From Rhabdophis nuchalis (taxonomy: Eukaryota; Chordata; Lepidosauria; Squamata; Natricidae): a stretch of 64,000 nucleotides of DNA. The translations under genes were made by a program, and so were the position numbers. Under the pieces are notes generated by a model. That model was not told where the DNA came from, did no database searches, and saw only the letters and a program-made list of their open reading frames with translations. The stretch covers positions 246,121,919 to 246,185,918 of the forward strand of contig CM077643.1 of the NCBI GenBank assembly GCA_039707465.1. Reading direction: 5' to 3'. This document shows, in pieces, positions 1-10,195 of this stretch (within the stretch, counting starts at the first letter, position 1; each line of letters begins with the position of its first letter).

Positions 1-149
1 TGGGAAAGCTCACAAATACGGATAATAAAATGATACTAACTGTCACTATTCCAGGTCTGCTGTCTATGATTCTGGAAACAGTAAGCCATCAATAAGCTAG
101 ATTATCATGCATTCATAAATGTGTCCATTTTTACAAATAACAAGCATTT

Positions 150-1050
150 ACTGATGCTTTGGTTTTAATTTTGGAAAACCCTTTAGGGATAGATGTATTA
201 TTGGAAGAACGAAGAGCATTGACTGAATTTAAAATTAATGAAGATAAAACAAATATGCTGACAAAGAATATGAAGATGGTAGACCAAAAAGATTTGTTTG
301 TAAAAACTGAATTTCAGACTGAGAAAAACAGTGCAATATTTCAGTTTTAATATAACTAAAGTGAATTGCATGTTATTTTTTTTTTTAAATCTATGTTAAA
401 GTACGGAATGAAGTTAAGAAGGATTTATTAAGATCAGAATAATTATATTGACCACTGTTGAGAAGAATTTATGCGTTAAATAGGAATGTGTTATTTAAAA
501 TATAGCTCAGGAAACATTTTATAGAAAAGAAACAGTGGGCAATGACAAGTGGTTAATATATAAATATTAATATTTCCTGCTGGTACAGGAAAATGAGGTA
601 TTTAAGATGAAATCAAGAGAATAATTGATTGCAAATGAATGTAGTTTTCAGTTCTCATATGCACAATTAAGAGAAAGAATTAATATAGATTTAAAAAGTA
701 TCTGGAAGAAAATATGATAAAACTGAATTATATACAAATGATGAAGACATGATTGCTAAACTATAAAATCTTTTACCTTTTGAAATGGAAGAAAAACAAA
801 TTAAATAAGTATGGTAAAATGGACCAAAAATATTCAAATGGATCAGTGGGAATGTATGTGGTTAAAAGGTCTGAAATTCTCATTGCCTTATAATTTAAAA
901 GAAAACTTTTTAAAAATGATGTACCATTGATATATGATCCGAAGAAATTGTCTAAGATGTATAAAAGTATTTCTAATATTAAAAATATGATGGGTGTTTT
1001 ATCATGCAGGATGAGATGGGTTTGGGAAAAAAAACCTCAAAACAATAATG
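150..1050 (+). mobile_element. L1 ORF2 C-terminal fragment, first part (degraded)
   Basis: Conceptual translation with several frame changes gives pieces typical of squamate L1 ORF2 downstream of the reverse transcriptase core: FKINEDKTNMLTKNMK near 230, ISKLYNLL-like residues near 755, SLPYNLKENFLKMMY near 880, then MYK and FYHA near 955-1005. Stops and frameshifts are frequent, so it is dead. The homology resumes after about 800 bp of foreign sequence, near 1846, which shows that one L1 copy was split by later insertions. The 5' limit is uncertain because the window starts close by. Confidence 0.75.
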
Positions 1051-1290
1051 TACATACATTTATCTTGATTGCTTATTTTGTACCCTATGACTATCACTAA
1101 ATGTTGTATCGTATGATTTATGATGAATGTATTTTTATGATGACTATGACTATTATAAAAGCTATAACTGATTTATCAGTTATAGCTTTTATGTACAATG
1201 GGAGCTTATGTGCTGAAGACAAATTCCTTGTGTGTCCAATCACACTTGGCCAATAAATAATTCTATGCTCTTCTATTCTAAATAAACACA
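1050..1290 (+). mobile_element. LINE 3' tail of snake CR1-like type, ending in TTCTA-type pentamers
   Basis: The end, from about 1200, reads as a non-coding LINE 3' UTR finishing in a CCAATAAA-like signal and a short ATTCTATTC-type tail. The same tail occurs at 21068-21345 and, reversed, at 28050-28260. Such tails are known in snakes as seeds of AATAG-type microsatellites. No coding part is attached. An uninterrupted 16 bp stem hairpin lies inside it (1157-1190). The exact family name is not certain. Confidence 0.6.
1157..1190. repeat. Perfect 16 bp inverted repeat with 2 nt loop
   Basis: Bases 1157-1172 (AAAAGCTATAACTGAT) are exactly complementary to 1175-1190, leaving two bases as loop. 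It sits within the LINE tail. The sister tails at 21.1 kb and 28.2 kb do not have it, so it arose or was inserted here. Confidence 0.85.
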
Positions 1291-1845
1291 TTGTCATGCC
1301 CCTGTCAGAGTCTGAATCTGTTGGGTAAGATGAGCTGGAGCAAGAACTGACAGCGATTGAGAGGGCAGCTCTGTTGGCCTTGGAGGAAACTGGGGAAAGG
1401 CAGAGTCAGTCCAGGTAAGACTTTTCAGAATTAGTAAGGCCTGCAGGCAGGGATGAAAAGAAGCAGGATGAACATGAGAGTCAGAGTTCAGACCAGGAGC
1501 AAGAACCACCCCTTCCTGATCCAAGGACTTGGAGAGTGCAGAGTAGGTATGATCAGTGCAGACTGAGTAGGCCACTTGTGAGGAGAGTGCCCTGCCCATC
1601 TTCACCAGGCACACTTGGAGAATGAGACTTAAGGAGATGCTGTGGGGAGGAACTCACAAACACTGAGTTCCTGAAGTGTTGCATGCTGACGTTTGAGCTC
1701 ACCAAGAGTCCTTGCATTCCTTTGGCATTCTGCACTAATTACCTGGATATTTTTCTCCCTGAAATCCTTGATTTGCCAAATACATTTACCAAATCAAGGA
1801 TTTGTTTCTGTTATCTCTGTGCCAGCCCTGGGTCATCACACACAT
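1290..1845. repeat. Unclassified insertion in the L1
   Basis: Moderately GC-rich sequence interrupts the L1 reading. Its first half is rich in GAG/CAG codon-like words on the plus strand and resembles, in style only, the unclassified repeat at 9425-9750. Near 1765-1805 a short inverted repeat (AATCCTTGATTTG / CAAATCAAGGATT) occurs. I do not recognise the family. Overlapping frames here are short and unconvincing as genes. Confidence 0.4.
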
Positions 1846-2785
1846 ATGGTAATGCAAAAAGTTTTAAAAATTAACATTCAGATGACATGGAGCTTTTTTT
1901 TATTAAGAAAAATGGACAGTCTTCTAGAAAAAAAAACCTCATGGATGATTGATTTTATATATGGCAACCACTATTATATGCACAAAGTGGAAGAATCACC
2001 AATGATGGTGTTAGGATATTCAGCCTTATATTGGGTTGACAATATATACGAGTCTATGTTCTTAAGGAGTTATGTAGCTTTAAGAACTGTGTTTGAATTT
2101 TGATTGGCTGTGAGTCTCAGCTCTACCATAAAGCAAGCTCAGAATCACAGTCCGTTCCTTTTCTGATCCCATTTGATTCCTGTCATTTTCCTGTTCTTAC
2201 TGTTTGCCGTCTGAGGAGCTGATGCTGAATATTGAAGAAGGAGGAGGATTTGTTTTTGCATCACTGTAAGATAACTCTGTTTGGTGAAGGACTGTTATTA
2301 TTTGAGAAGTAAGAATCTTTGGTCGGAAGAAGTATTTTAGTTTCTACAAAGTAAAGACTATTTATTTTCTTACTATCACTGTTTTAGAGTTTGTTTGTGG
2401 TTACAGCAACGTATCTCTTTACTGTCCGGTGAATTACACTATTCCGCATTTATTTTCTAATACTGGTTACGGGACCAGAGTTGTAACATTGGTTCTGAAC
2501 CCAGAGTTGCTAACAAATGGAGGAATGGATTGTGAAGATGGCTGACTTTGCAGACATTGCTAAATTAGTTTATTTGGTAAGGAATGATTTATACCTACTT
2601 TTATACCAAACTGGAAATCTTTTATGGACCGAAAATGGATAAAACTGTTGATTTCAGGATTTATTGCTTAAGAAAGTTTGTTTATGGGGACTACAATACG
2701 TAATATGGGAGTGTGGAGATGGTAATTGCTATGTTTGTAACTGCTGCAAAGAAAATTAAAAGTCACGTCTCTAGGTATCTTTCTT
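1846..2785 (+). mobile_element. L1 ORF2 C-terminal fragment, second part, split by a solo LTR
   Basis: Reading resumes with VLKINIQMT then FFLLRKMDSLLEKK (about 1855-1935). After the LTR it continues EEWIVKMADFADIAKL (about 2519-2570) and runs to a short 3' region near 2780. This matches the extreme C-terminus of L1 ORF2, which lies beyond the reverse transcriptase. Removing 2009-2515 plus one 5 bp target copy rejoins the reading in phase, so the LTR landed in an already inserted L1. Confidence 0.7.
2009..2515 (+). mobile_element. Solo LTR, family A, copy 1
   Basis: A 507 bp unit begins TGTTAGGATATTCAGCC and ends GTTGCTAACA, so it has TG...CA termini within a short inverted repeat. Flanking pentamers are GATGG (2004-2008) and AATGG (2516-2520), a 5 bp target duplication with one change. 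Inside are GATTGGCTG (CCAAT box, reversed) followed by a TA-rich ACCATAAAG where other copies have CTATAAAG. This order fits an LTR promoter on the plus strand. No internal retroviral genes lie beside it, so it is a recombined solo LTR. The other copies are at 15297 and 49699. Confidence 0.85.
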
Positions 2786-2807
2786 TTCTTCTTTTTTTTA
2801 AGCAAAG

Positions 2808-3690
2808 ATAAAGGTTTCCCCTGTTCAGTCGTATCTGACTCTAGAGGTGATGTTCATTTCATTTCCCACCTGAGGGATTCTGCATTGTTCAAAGACATTT
2901 CCATGGTTTTGTGGCCAAAGTGACTCTATGCTGAGGCGCATGGAATGCTGCTACCTTCCTAACAAAGTGATACCTACACTCTATTGCCAAAAGTATTTGC
3001 TCACCCATCCAAATAATCAATCAGGTGTTCCAATCACTTCCATGGCCACAGGTGTATAAAATCAAGTACCTAGGCATGCAGACTGTTTGTACAAACATTC
3101 CTGAAAGAATGGGTCGCTCTCAGGAGCTCAGTGTGGAACTGTGATAGGATGCCACCTGTGCAACAAATCCAGTGGTGAAATTTCCTCGGTCCTAAATATT
3201 CCACAGTCATCTGTCAGCTTTATTATAAGAACGTGGAAGTGTTTGGGAATGACAGCAACTCACCCACGAAGTGGTAGGCCAGGTAAACTGACAGAGCGGG
3301 GTCAGCAATGCTGAGGCGCATAGTGCGAAGAGGTCACCAACGTTCTGCAGAGTCAATTGCTATAGACCTCCAAACTTCATGTGGCCTTCAGATTAGCTCA
3401 AGAAGAGTGCGCAGTGGACCGACGTCATATTGAACCCAATGGATTAGGAATGGGATGTCACTTACTGTAAGTTCATATGCGAGTAAAGGCAGGTGAGTGA
3501 ATACCTTTGGCAATGTAGTGTATTTATCTATTCACATTTGCATGTTTTCAAACTACTAGATGAGCAGGAGCTGGGGCTAGTAGTGGGTGCTCACCCCATC
3601 ATGCAGCACTCAGGTCTCAAACCACAATATCAACTTTCCAGCTGAGAAGCTCAACTTTTTTAACCATTGAGCCATCATATCCACAATTTT
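2808..3690 (-). mobile_element. Sauria-type SINE, interrupted by a Tc1-type element
   Basis: Read on the minus strand, 3685 down to 3523 is the tRNA-related head and middle (…CCAGCTCCTGCTCATCTAG…). After the 548 bp insertion, 2974 down to 2808 is the Bov-B-like tail (…GTCAGATACGACTGAACAGG…, then AAACCTTTATC). This is the composite tRNA/Bov-B-tail SINE known as Sauria SINE, mobilised in trans by Bov-B LINE proteins. It is diverged and inactive. Confidence 0.75.
2975..3522 (+). mobile_element. Tc1/mariner-type element, internally deleted
   Basis: Termini TACACTCTATTGCCAAAAG (2975 on) and CTTTGGCAATGTAGTGTA (ending 3522) are inverted repeats flanked by TA, the Tc1/mariner target. The interior still shows the start of a Tc1 transposase (MGRSQELS near 3109, then S-G-R-P-G-K-L-like and N-A-E-A-H-S-A-K-R words near 3270-3340), but it is broken by stops and lacks the catalytic region. 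It lies exactly inside the reverse Sauria SINE. Confidence 0.85.
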
Positions 3691-3952
3691 TTTTAATTAT
3701 ACTTTACTTTTTCCATTACCGTTATGATGTCTTTGTCTTCTTCTGTGTTTCTGTGGTTTATAAAAGTTTTGTTAAGTCTTCTTTTAGTAAAAATTATTTT
3801 AAAAAATAAATGTGCCCATTTAGGACAATGACCATCGTCCCTTCTATTGTGCTGTTAAATGCTGACTGACTACAAAAGTTTGAGAAATATCTTCATTATA
3901 GCCAGTAGGAAAATTACTCTTCAGTTGTTTATTCTTTACCCAGAATTTCATC

Positions 3953-4120
<168 letters not shown>

Positions 4121-4306
4121 TTATATTAACATTTGTTAGAAAATGCAGCAGCTTAGCGTTCTGTTCTCTATAACACTTAGCTTATGCCCATTATTTTTAT
4201 ATGAATAGCCTCAAAAGCATAAATGTTAAAAAGAAAAGGTTAAGTGAAACAGAAAAGCATTCCAAAGGCAATGCAGGCAGACAAGTGCCACAGTGTAAAC
4301 ATTATT

Positions 4307-4778
4307 TTTTTTTCAAAAGAATTTTATTGGTTTTACAAATTATAGTAGGGGAAAGGGTATATAAGGTATACTTTATACATTTTAGAGCTTCCATGTCAGA
4401 AATGGTGGTTACATCCGGGTCTTCATACATCATATTTTTAAGTAAATAGTGGCAAGAGATACATATATATCACATTTTAAAATTCATACATTCAATCTTT
4501 TTTTTCCCAATAACATCCGTTTCAGGAATTACAGTGATTCAAAATTAATTATTTTTGAGATCTGAGTCTCTTTGCTATTATATCTTCTTCCTCCCTCCCA
4601 CCAGTGGGCAGCACCATGGCTCCTCCCGTTCCTTCCCCGATTCTTCATCTCCCAGGATTGAGGAGTGTTTTTTAAGAAAGGCCTCCGCCTCCTCTGTTGT
4701 TTTAATTCTAATCCTACCTCCATCCCAGAATACCAACATTCCTTCAGGCATTAACCATTTGAACCAGATTCTGTTTTT
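4307..4778 (-). mobile_element. ORF1-only (HAL1-like) L1 copy, 5'-truncated
   Basis: On the minus strand it opens inside L1 ORF1: NRIWFKWLMPEGMLVFWDGGRIRIK (about 4765-4690) then EEAEAFLKKHSSIL, ending in a stop near 4545. It is the C-terminal domain of the protein intact at 41983. It then runs about 220 bp to CCAATAAAATTCTTTT (about 4312-4327) and a poly-A, with no ORF2 between. A perfect 14 bp target duplication GTGTAAACATTATT flanks it (4293-4306, 4779-4792), so this is a complete retrotransposition product. A normal 5'-truncated L1 would show ORF2 here. Confidence 0.85.
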
Positions 4779-4944
4779 GTGTAAACATTATTGTACACTA
4801 ACTGAAACCTATGGGCAACTTATTGTAGTAGTAGAATTTCTGAATATGGTTTAATTAAATTTTTAAAAAGTTTAAAGTAAAAAGCACAGAGCTGTAGATA
4901 ACATAAATATTCTGACTGTATAACCAAGATAACTTATATTTAGG

Positions 4945-5090
4945 GAATGGAGGAGGAAGAGGAGGAGGAGGAGAAGGAAAGGAGAAGGAGGAGGTTTGAA
5001 ACTATACATATATATATATATTCATACATACATACACACAGCCGCACGCATGTATACACACACACACCTACACACCTACACAACACACAC
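4945..5090. repeat. GA-rich, TA and CA simple repeats
   Basis: A GGA/GAA purine run (4945-4996) is followed by (TA)n near 5007-5020 and (CA)n mixed with CATA/CACACCTA to 5090. Ordinary low-complexity DNA. Confidence 0.8.
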
Positions 5091-5599
5091 AGTTATAGTT
5101 TTCACATATAATTTTTCACCTGAAAAAATGTTTATTGAATTAAATTGTCTCTTGTTGGCTATTGAAAAATAGTGTCTTTTTAATGGTATCTTTGGCTGTT
5201 TGAAAGTCAGTGTAAAAAGTAAGCAATGAATTAAAAACATAATTTATAATTAAACACATTTTAATTATTTATAAGACAAAAACAGAAACTTGTTTTTTTC
5301 TCTTTCCTTGTTTTAAATAATACAAGCCAGGTAGTAGAATTTAAAACAAGACATTATATGACTTAATGCATCCTGTTAAAACTGAATAACAAGTTATGTG
5401 AGTGTGTGAAATACTCACCAGCAGTTGATTAGAAATCAACTTAGAAATATTTTCTTCTGTTTCAGCTTTAGAAACAAAATATTAAGGTTTTGTTATTTGT
5501 TTCTAGAACCTTAAACTGCTGGTCAAAGTTATGTGCAATCAAGGGAGCAATTTATCAAAGGAATTGAGAAGAGCAACAACTGTACCTTTTCAGCGTGTA

Positions 5600-5760
5600 T
5601 GTTTATCTCTTGAATTTATTTTGGTTGTATGTTTAATTGGTTTTTAATCTATTTGGGTTGTTTTATTGTGTATGCCACCCAGAATCACTATGTGGCATGG
5701 GCAGCTATGTAAAAATGATGAATAAACAAACAAACAAATAAATACATTTTACATTCTACC
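5600..5760 (+). mobile_element. LINE 3' UTR tail (jockey-superfamily type)
   Basis: The text around 5670-5745 (GCCACCCAGAATCACTATG…GGCAGCTATGTAAA…AATAAACAAACAAACAAATAAATA) has the layout of a squamate L2/CR1-type 3' UTR with an AAAC/AAAT tail. No reverse transcriptase remains upstream. Confidence 0.45.
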
Positions 5761-5852
5761 TGGCTGGGTTTTGTGGTTTCCATAGGGACATCTCCTGCAA
5801 CCAGTGTCAGCTCACCTAATTTGGACAATCAAGGAGAACTCTGATAATACTG

Positions 5853-6439
5853 CAGAGATGGTATTCAGAAGGTTCTGACCAGTTCTGGAGAACCAGTACC
5901 AGAAATTTTGAGTAGCCCGAAGAATCAGTAAATACCACCTCTGACTGGCCCTGTCTCTGCCTCCCGAGTTCCAGCTGATGGGGAGGGAACGGGGATTTTG
6001 CAGTAACCTTCCCCTGGAGTGGGGTGGGAATGGAGATTTTACAGTATCCTTCCCCTGCCTCGCCCACCAAGCCAAGCCCACCAAGCCACACCTGTTAGAT
6101 TAGACAAAGGATTCCGACTCAGGCATGGTCAAACAACAGGAACGTTTATTCACAACTATTTACAATACACTAGGATCATTACTGGCAAGGTTTCCCTGTC
6201 TGACAGCTGCTTATATACAGCTTTAAGGCGGGAAACCTTTTAGCAAGCAAGCTGCAACATTGTGTCTATTTTCTAGACAGAATCCGGCCAGCTGCGTCTT
6301 AGCCAATCAGACGCAGCTGCCAGCTCCGTTCCGGAATGCAGTGACTCAGAGTTTACCAGACTTGCTGGCTCGGTCGTAGACCTGAGGACTTAACAACACC
6401 CATAGAACTGGTAGTAAAAAATTTTGAATCCCACCACTG
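5853..6439. mobile_element. Non-autonomous hAT element split by a solo LTR
   Basis: The 5' end CAGAGATGGTATTCAG and the 3' end AAAATTTTGAATCCCACCACTG belong to the hAT family seen at 24246, 31717 and 51773. Flanking 8-mers ATAATACT (5844-5851, then one extra G) and ATAATACT (6440-6447) are identical, as expected for hAT. The body carries ACCAGTTCTGGAGAACCAG-type words. No transposase is present. The LTR at 6093 inserted later. Confidence 0.8.
6093..6395 (-). mobile_element. Solo LTR, family B
   Basis: A 303 bp unit with TGTTAG…TTAACA ends and a perfect 5 bp duplication ACACC (6088-6092, 6396-6400). On the minus strand the order is TGTTAAGTCCTC, GATTGGCTAAG (reversed CCAAT box, near 6297-6310), TATATAAG TATA box (about 6210-6217) and AATAAA near 6147, ending in CTAACA. 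This is a full LTR promoter and poly-A layout. Sequence is unrelated to family A apart from the ends. No internal genes flank it. Confidence 0.85.
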
Positions 6440-7512
6440 ATAATACTTTATTTTCAAAAGACAAAGGAGATGAAATCTTATAAGAGTTGCTTTTCTGGTG
6501 TGGTGTCTGATTGATGCAATCAGAAGCTCTCCTTTTAATAAAATCTTTAAAAAGAATTGGAACGGTATTTAAATTAGGTCTCCATCTGTTTATTCCTTGC
6601 CTTTTGTAGTGACTGCTATACATTTGGTTACATGCATAATTTTCAGAATTATTATATTTTACTAATATTATTACAAGGGTGTTGTAATAATACAAACAGC
6701 ATTTAATGTAATACATTGAAAGATACTATAAACAAAAATATCTTTTAAAAATTTCTTTAGGTGAGATCTATTAATAATATATGTTATTTATGAGAGTTTT
6801 GGGGCCATAGTAAACACTTGTTCATACTGAACTGTGCTTCCTGTTTTGATGTCCATTCACCCAATTTGAAGGAATCATTTTAAATATCTTCACAATAATC
6901 CCTTTTCTTTTCTACCTTGAACAGTTTGGCATCATCTGCAAAATCTGGCATTATCACCCTACTTTGAACATCACTTTAATTGGAAAATTATTAGTGCATT
7001 CATTCTTTCTTTTTCTGTTTATCAGCCAGTTTCCAATCTGTGAGAACATCTGTCATCTCATCCCATAATTGCTGAATGAGCCCTTCAGTAAAGACCTTTA
7101 TCGAAAGATTTCAAAGGTCCAACTACACCAAAAATATTGGATCATGCATCAATGTGTTGGTCGACACCTTTAAAAAAGAAGCAAGACAGTAAAGCAAGAC
7201 TTACCTTTGTAGAAACTATCTTGGACTTTTTTCAGAAAAAAAAATGCTTTTCTAAATAATACTTTATGCTGTAACTTACAAAACAGACTGTAACATGACT
7301 GCCTTATAATCTTTTTGATTTCCACTCAAGTGCTTTTTAAACATTGGAGACATGTGGCTCCTATTCCAAGCCTCAGGAATAAATGTTGACTGTTGCAAAG
7401 TTTTGTCCGACTATCAGAAATTTATTTATTTTCAAGGATCAGTGTTCACAATTGTACTTTGAACTGATGTGATAGTTGTGGATTCGAACAACCAAGTTCA
7501 TTTGAAACAAGT
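6440..7512. other. AT-rich DNA without recognised genes
   Basis: Seen: AT-rich, single-copy-looking sequence. Around 6880-7130 the wording (GGCATCATCTGCAAA, ATTGCTGAATGAGCC) may be an old minus- or plus-strand LINE fragment, but I cannot place it. No coding frame of interest. Confidence 0.4.
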
Positions 7513-8705
7513 TGTTATTGACTTGAACACTGGGCCCTATCTAACAAAATGAAATTCAACATAGATAAAAGTAAGGTTTTACAGGTAGGCAAAAAAACCC
7601 AAATGTATAGGTACAGGCTAGGTGAAACTTAGCCTCATGCCAGTAACGGTGAGACAACTAGTGGACAGTCACTTAAATATGAGTCAAAAGTGTGCAGAAC
7701 AGCCAAAAAAGCCAATGCAATCCTAAACTGCATTCATAGAGGGTAAGAATCAAGATGACGTGAAGTTCTACTTTACAACACTTTACAAACCCTTAGTAAG
7801 ACCACACTTGGCATACTCAATCCAGTTTTGGTCACCACAATCTAACAAAGATGTTGTGACTCTGGAAAGAATGAAGAAAAAAACAATCAAAAATGATTAG
7901 GGGACTGGAGCCTAAAACCTATGAAGAATCATTGCAGGAACTGGGTATGTCTAGTTTAATGAAAAGAAGGACTAGGGAGGACATGATAACAGTGTTCCAA
8001 TATCTGAGAGGCTGCTACAAAGATGAGAGTGTGTGTGTCAAACTATTTTCTAAAGTATCAGAAAGCAAGACAAGAAACAATGGCTGGAAACTAACCAAGG
8101 ACAGAAGCAACCTAGAATTAAGGAGAAGTTTCCTAACGTTGAGAGCAACAGTTTGCCTTCAGAGGCTGTGGGTGCTCCATTATTGGAACTTTCAAAAAGA
8201 CACTGGACAATCATTAATCTGATATGGTATAGCAGTGATGGCTAACCTTTTATGGCTCGAGTGCCAAAAGTGGGGAGAGCACAGGGGGGGGGGTCATGCG
8301 TGGGTGTGCCCCACCCATAATGCTATGTGCGTGACCCTCTGCTTTTGGTGTCTTTTTTTCACCCTCTCCAGGGTCCAGATGCTTTCTAGGAGCCTGGGGA
8401 GGGTGAAAACAGCTCCCCCCCACCTCCAGAGGCTTCAAGAGCTTCCCTGAAGCCTCCAGAGGGTGAATATTTGAATAAAGTGAAAAACGGCCTCAAAAGA
8501 AGGCCTAAATCAGCTGGTCAGCGCACACATGCATGCTGGAGCTGACAGGGCAACGCCTTGCGTGCCCTAAGAAATGGTTCTGCGTGCCACCTGTGGCACC
8601 CGTGCCATAGGTTCGCCATCATGGCGGTATAGGATCCCCTGTTCAAGCAGGGGTTGGGAATAGAAGACTTCCAAGGTCCCTTCCAATTCTGTTATTCTAT
8701 GTTCT
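7513..8705 (+). mobile_element. CR1 LINE 3' part, decayed, split by a hAT element
   Basis: Translation from about 7545 matches the well-preserved CR1 at 52806: TKMKFNIDKSKVLQVGKKTQMY, then RGLEPKTYEESLQELGMSSLMKRRTREDM (7896 on) and GWKLTKDRSNLELRRSF. Several stops and indels separate the pieces. The 3' UTR ends CCAAGGTCCCTTCCAATTC then a TTCTATG tail at 8705. The hAT copy at 8233 interrupts the 3' UTR. Confidence 0.85.
8233..8624. mobile_element. Non-autonomous hAT element inside CR1
   Basis: Ends CAGTGATGGCTAACC and AGGTTCGCCATCATG are inverted repeats. Flanks TGGTATAG (8225-8232) and CGGTATAG (8625-8632) form an 8 bp duplication with one change. Joining the flanks restores the CR1 3' UTR (GGTATAGGATCCCCTG). 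Interior is GC-rich with short CACCCTC / GAGGGTG inverted words. No transposase. Confidence 0.8.
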
Positions 8706-9424
8706 ACATGTCAGATGTGGGTTATATTCTCCCTAAAGAAACACTTTTAAAGTTTGCATTGTATTCTAGAATACAAAATATCAGACTTTAAATAACTTTA
8801 GAAAGTTGTAGCTTCATTTCTGGGCCTGTTATTTATGGATATTTTCAATTATATTATATTCCAAGCATTTCATTGTCATAGTCCTCTGCCAAAATGATTA
8901 CCATGGTTGTCATTACCTACACACAAAAATTTGCATTTGAATACATATTTAAATATGATTTTCAAAAGTAATGGCATTCACATTCTTTTTTCCCCACTAA
9001 ACATATATCTTCTACATATTTAAAAAATGTTTTACTACTTAACTTTAAAAAGTGTTTCAATTCAGTGCTTTTGTTAACTTTATTTAAAAAGTACAGCAGG
9101 TGGGTGGGTGGATGGGAAACTAGTCTCACTACGAATTTGCAGTCAGACTGGGAGGTGCAGATTAGAATGGTTCTTACTGAAATAATTTACTGGAATTTTA
9201 CTAGAAGGGTCAGATTATTCAAGTTTTTCTTTGAGATTTATCTCTTGAAGTATATGTCTCATATCATTTTGGTAAAATAAAGACATGGATTTAATACTCT
9301 ACATGAAAATAGCTATGAAATATAACTCCAGTTCTTATTTGTGTCCATTAGTGTCTTATTAGTTTTCTAGGATTGTTCTAGACCACATCATTGTGGGTAT
9401 TGCTTTAAGATAGATATTGTGGCC
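8706..9424. other. AT-rich DNA, no recognised feature
   Basis: Seen: AT-rich sequence without convincing frames or known repeats. Confidence 0.4.
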
Positions 9425-10195
9425 GGCCAGCAGAGCTGGTAGTAGGTTTGGACAGCCAGGAGGTTGGAGAGGAATATGGGCCAGCCCTGGAATCTGGGGA
9501 AGGCTCTAATGAGGGCTCTGTGTCAGAGGCAGAGATGGGGCCAGGGCCGTCTGACAACTATCAGCTACCTTCGGAGACAGAGATTAGTGGGGCTGAAGAA
9601 CAGCTGGAGCCTGTTCCCGATGTGTATGTGTGCAGAGCTCCCAGGAGAAGGGAACAGTTAAGGAACAGGGCCGACTCAGGAGTAAAGACATATAGGTGGA
9701 CAGTGAATGGCCCCTACCATAAAGAAATAGAAGAGAGAAAGGGGAGTAATGTTTGCAATGCTCTCTACATGGGGCTCCCCTTGAGGTGCATCCGGAGGCT
9801 CCAGTTGGTGCAGAATGCGGCCTCGCGGGGGATTCTGGGAGCTTCTCGCTGCTCCCATGTAACACATCTACTGCACGAGCTACACTGGCTACTGGTAGCT
9901 TTCCGGGTGTGCTTCAAGGTGCTAGTCACCATCTTCAAATCTCTCCATGGCTCGGGGCCTAGCTACTTGCGGGACGGTCTCCTGCCACATACCTCCCTGC
10001 GGCTGATACGCTCCCACAGAGAGGGCCTACTGAGGGTACCAACCGCTGGTCAATGCCGGCTAGCGGTGCCCAGGGGTAGGGCCTTCTCTGTGGCAGGGGT
10101 TATTTTTGGGGACAAGGAGTCTGTTTTGTGATTTGGTGAAGCCTAGGTCAGAACAATAGGTCTGTCTGCAGGGCATGGTAAAAAAAACTTAGGAT
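9425..10195 (+). repeat. Unclassified GC-rich repeat interrupted by an L2 fragment
   Basis: 9425-9750 (GGCCGGCCAGCAGAGCTGG…) and 10104-10195 (TTATTTTTGGGGACAAGGAG…) look like the two halves of one unit, with an L2 piece between. A 227-codon frame (9448-10131) fuses about 100 acidic residues from the first half to the L2 C-terminus. Because the L2 part entered by insertion, the fusion is a chance open frame. The host unit could be part of an LTR retrotransposon, but no diagnostic ends were found. Confidence 0.5.
9753..10103 (+). mobile_element. L2 LINE reverse-transcriptase C-terminal fragment
   Basis: Translation gives CNALYMGLPLRCIRRLQLVQNA…HVTHLLHELHWL…GPSYLRDGLLPHTSLRLIRSHREGLLRV…PRGRAFSVAG, the L2 domain downstream of the reverse transcriptase. 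Both the 5' end and the 3' UTR are missing, so this is an internal piece. Confidence 0.85.

Noticed and set aside
36..700. Host exon in the opening AT-rich region
   Set aside because: Peptides match the L1 ORF2 C-terminal region with frameshifts, not a host protein.
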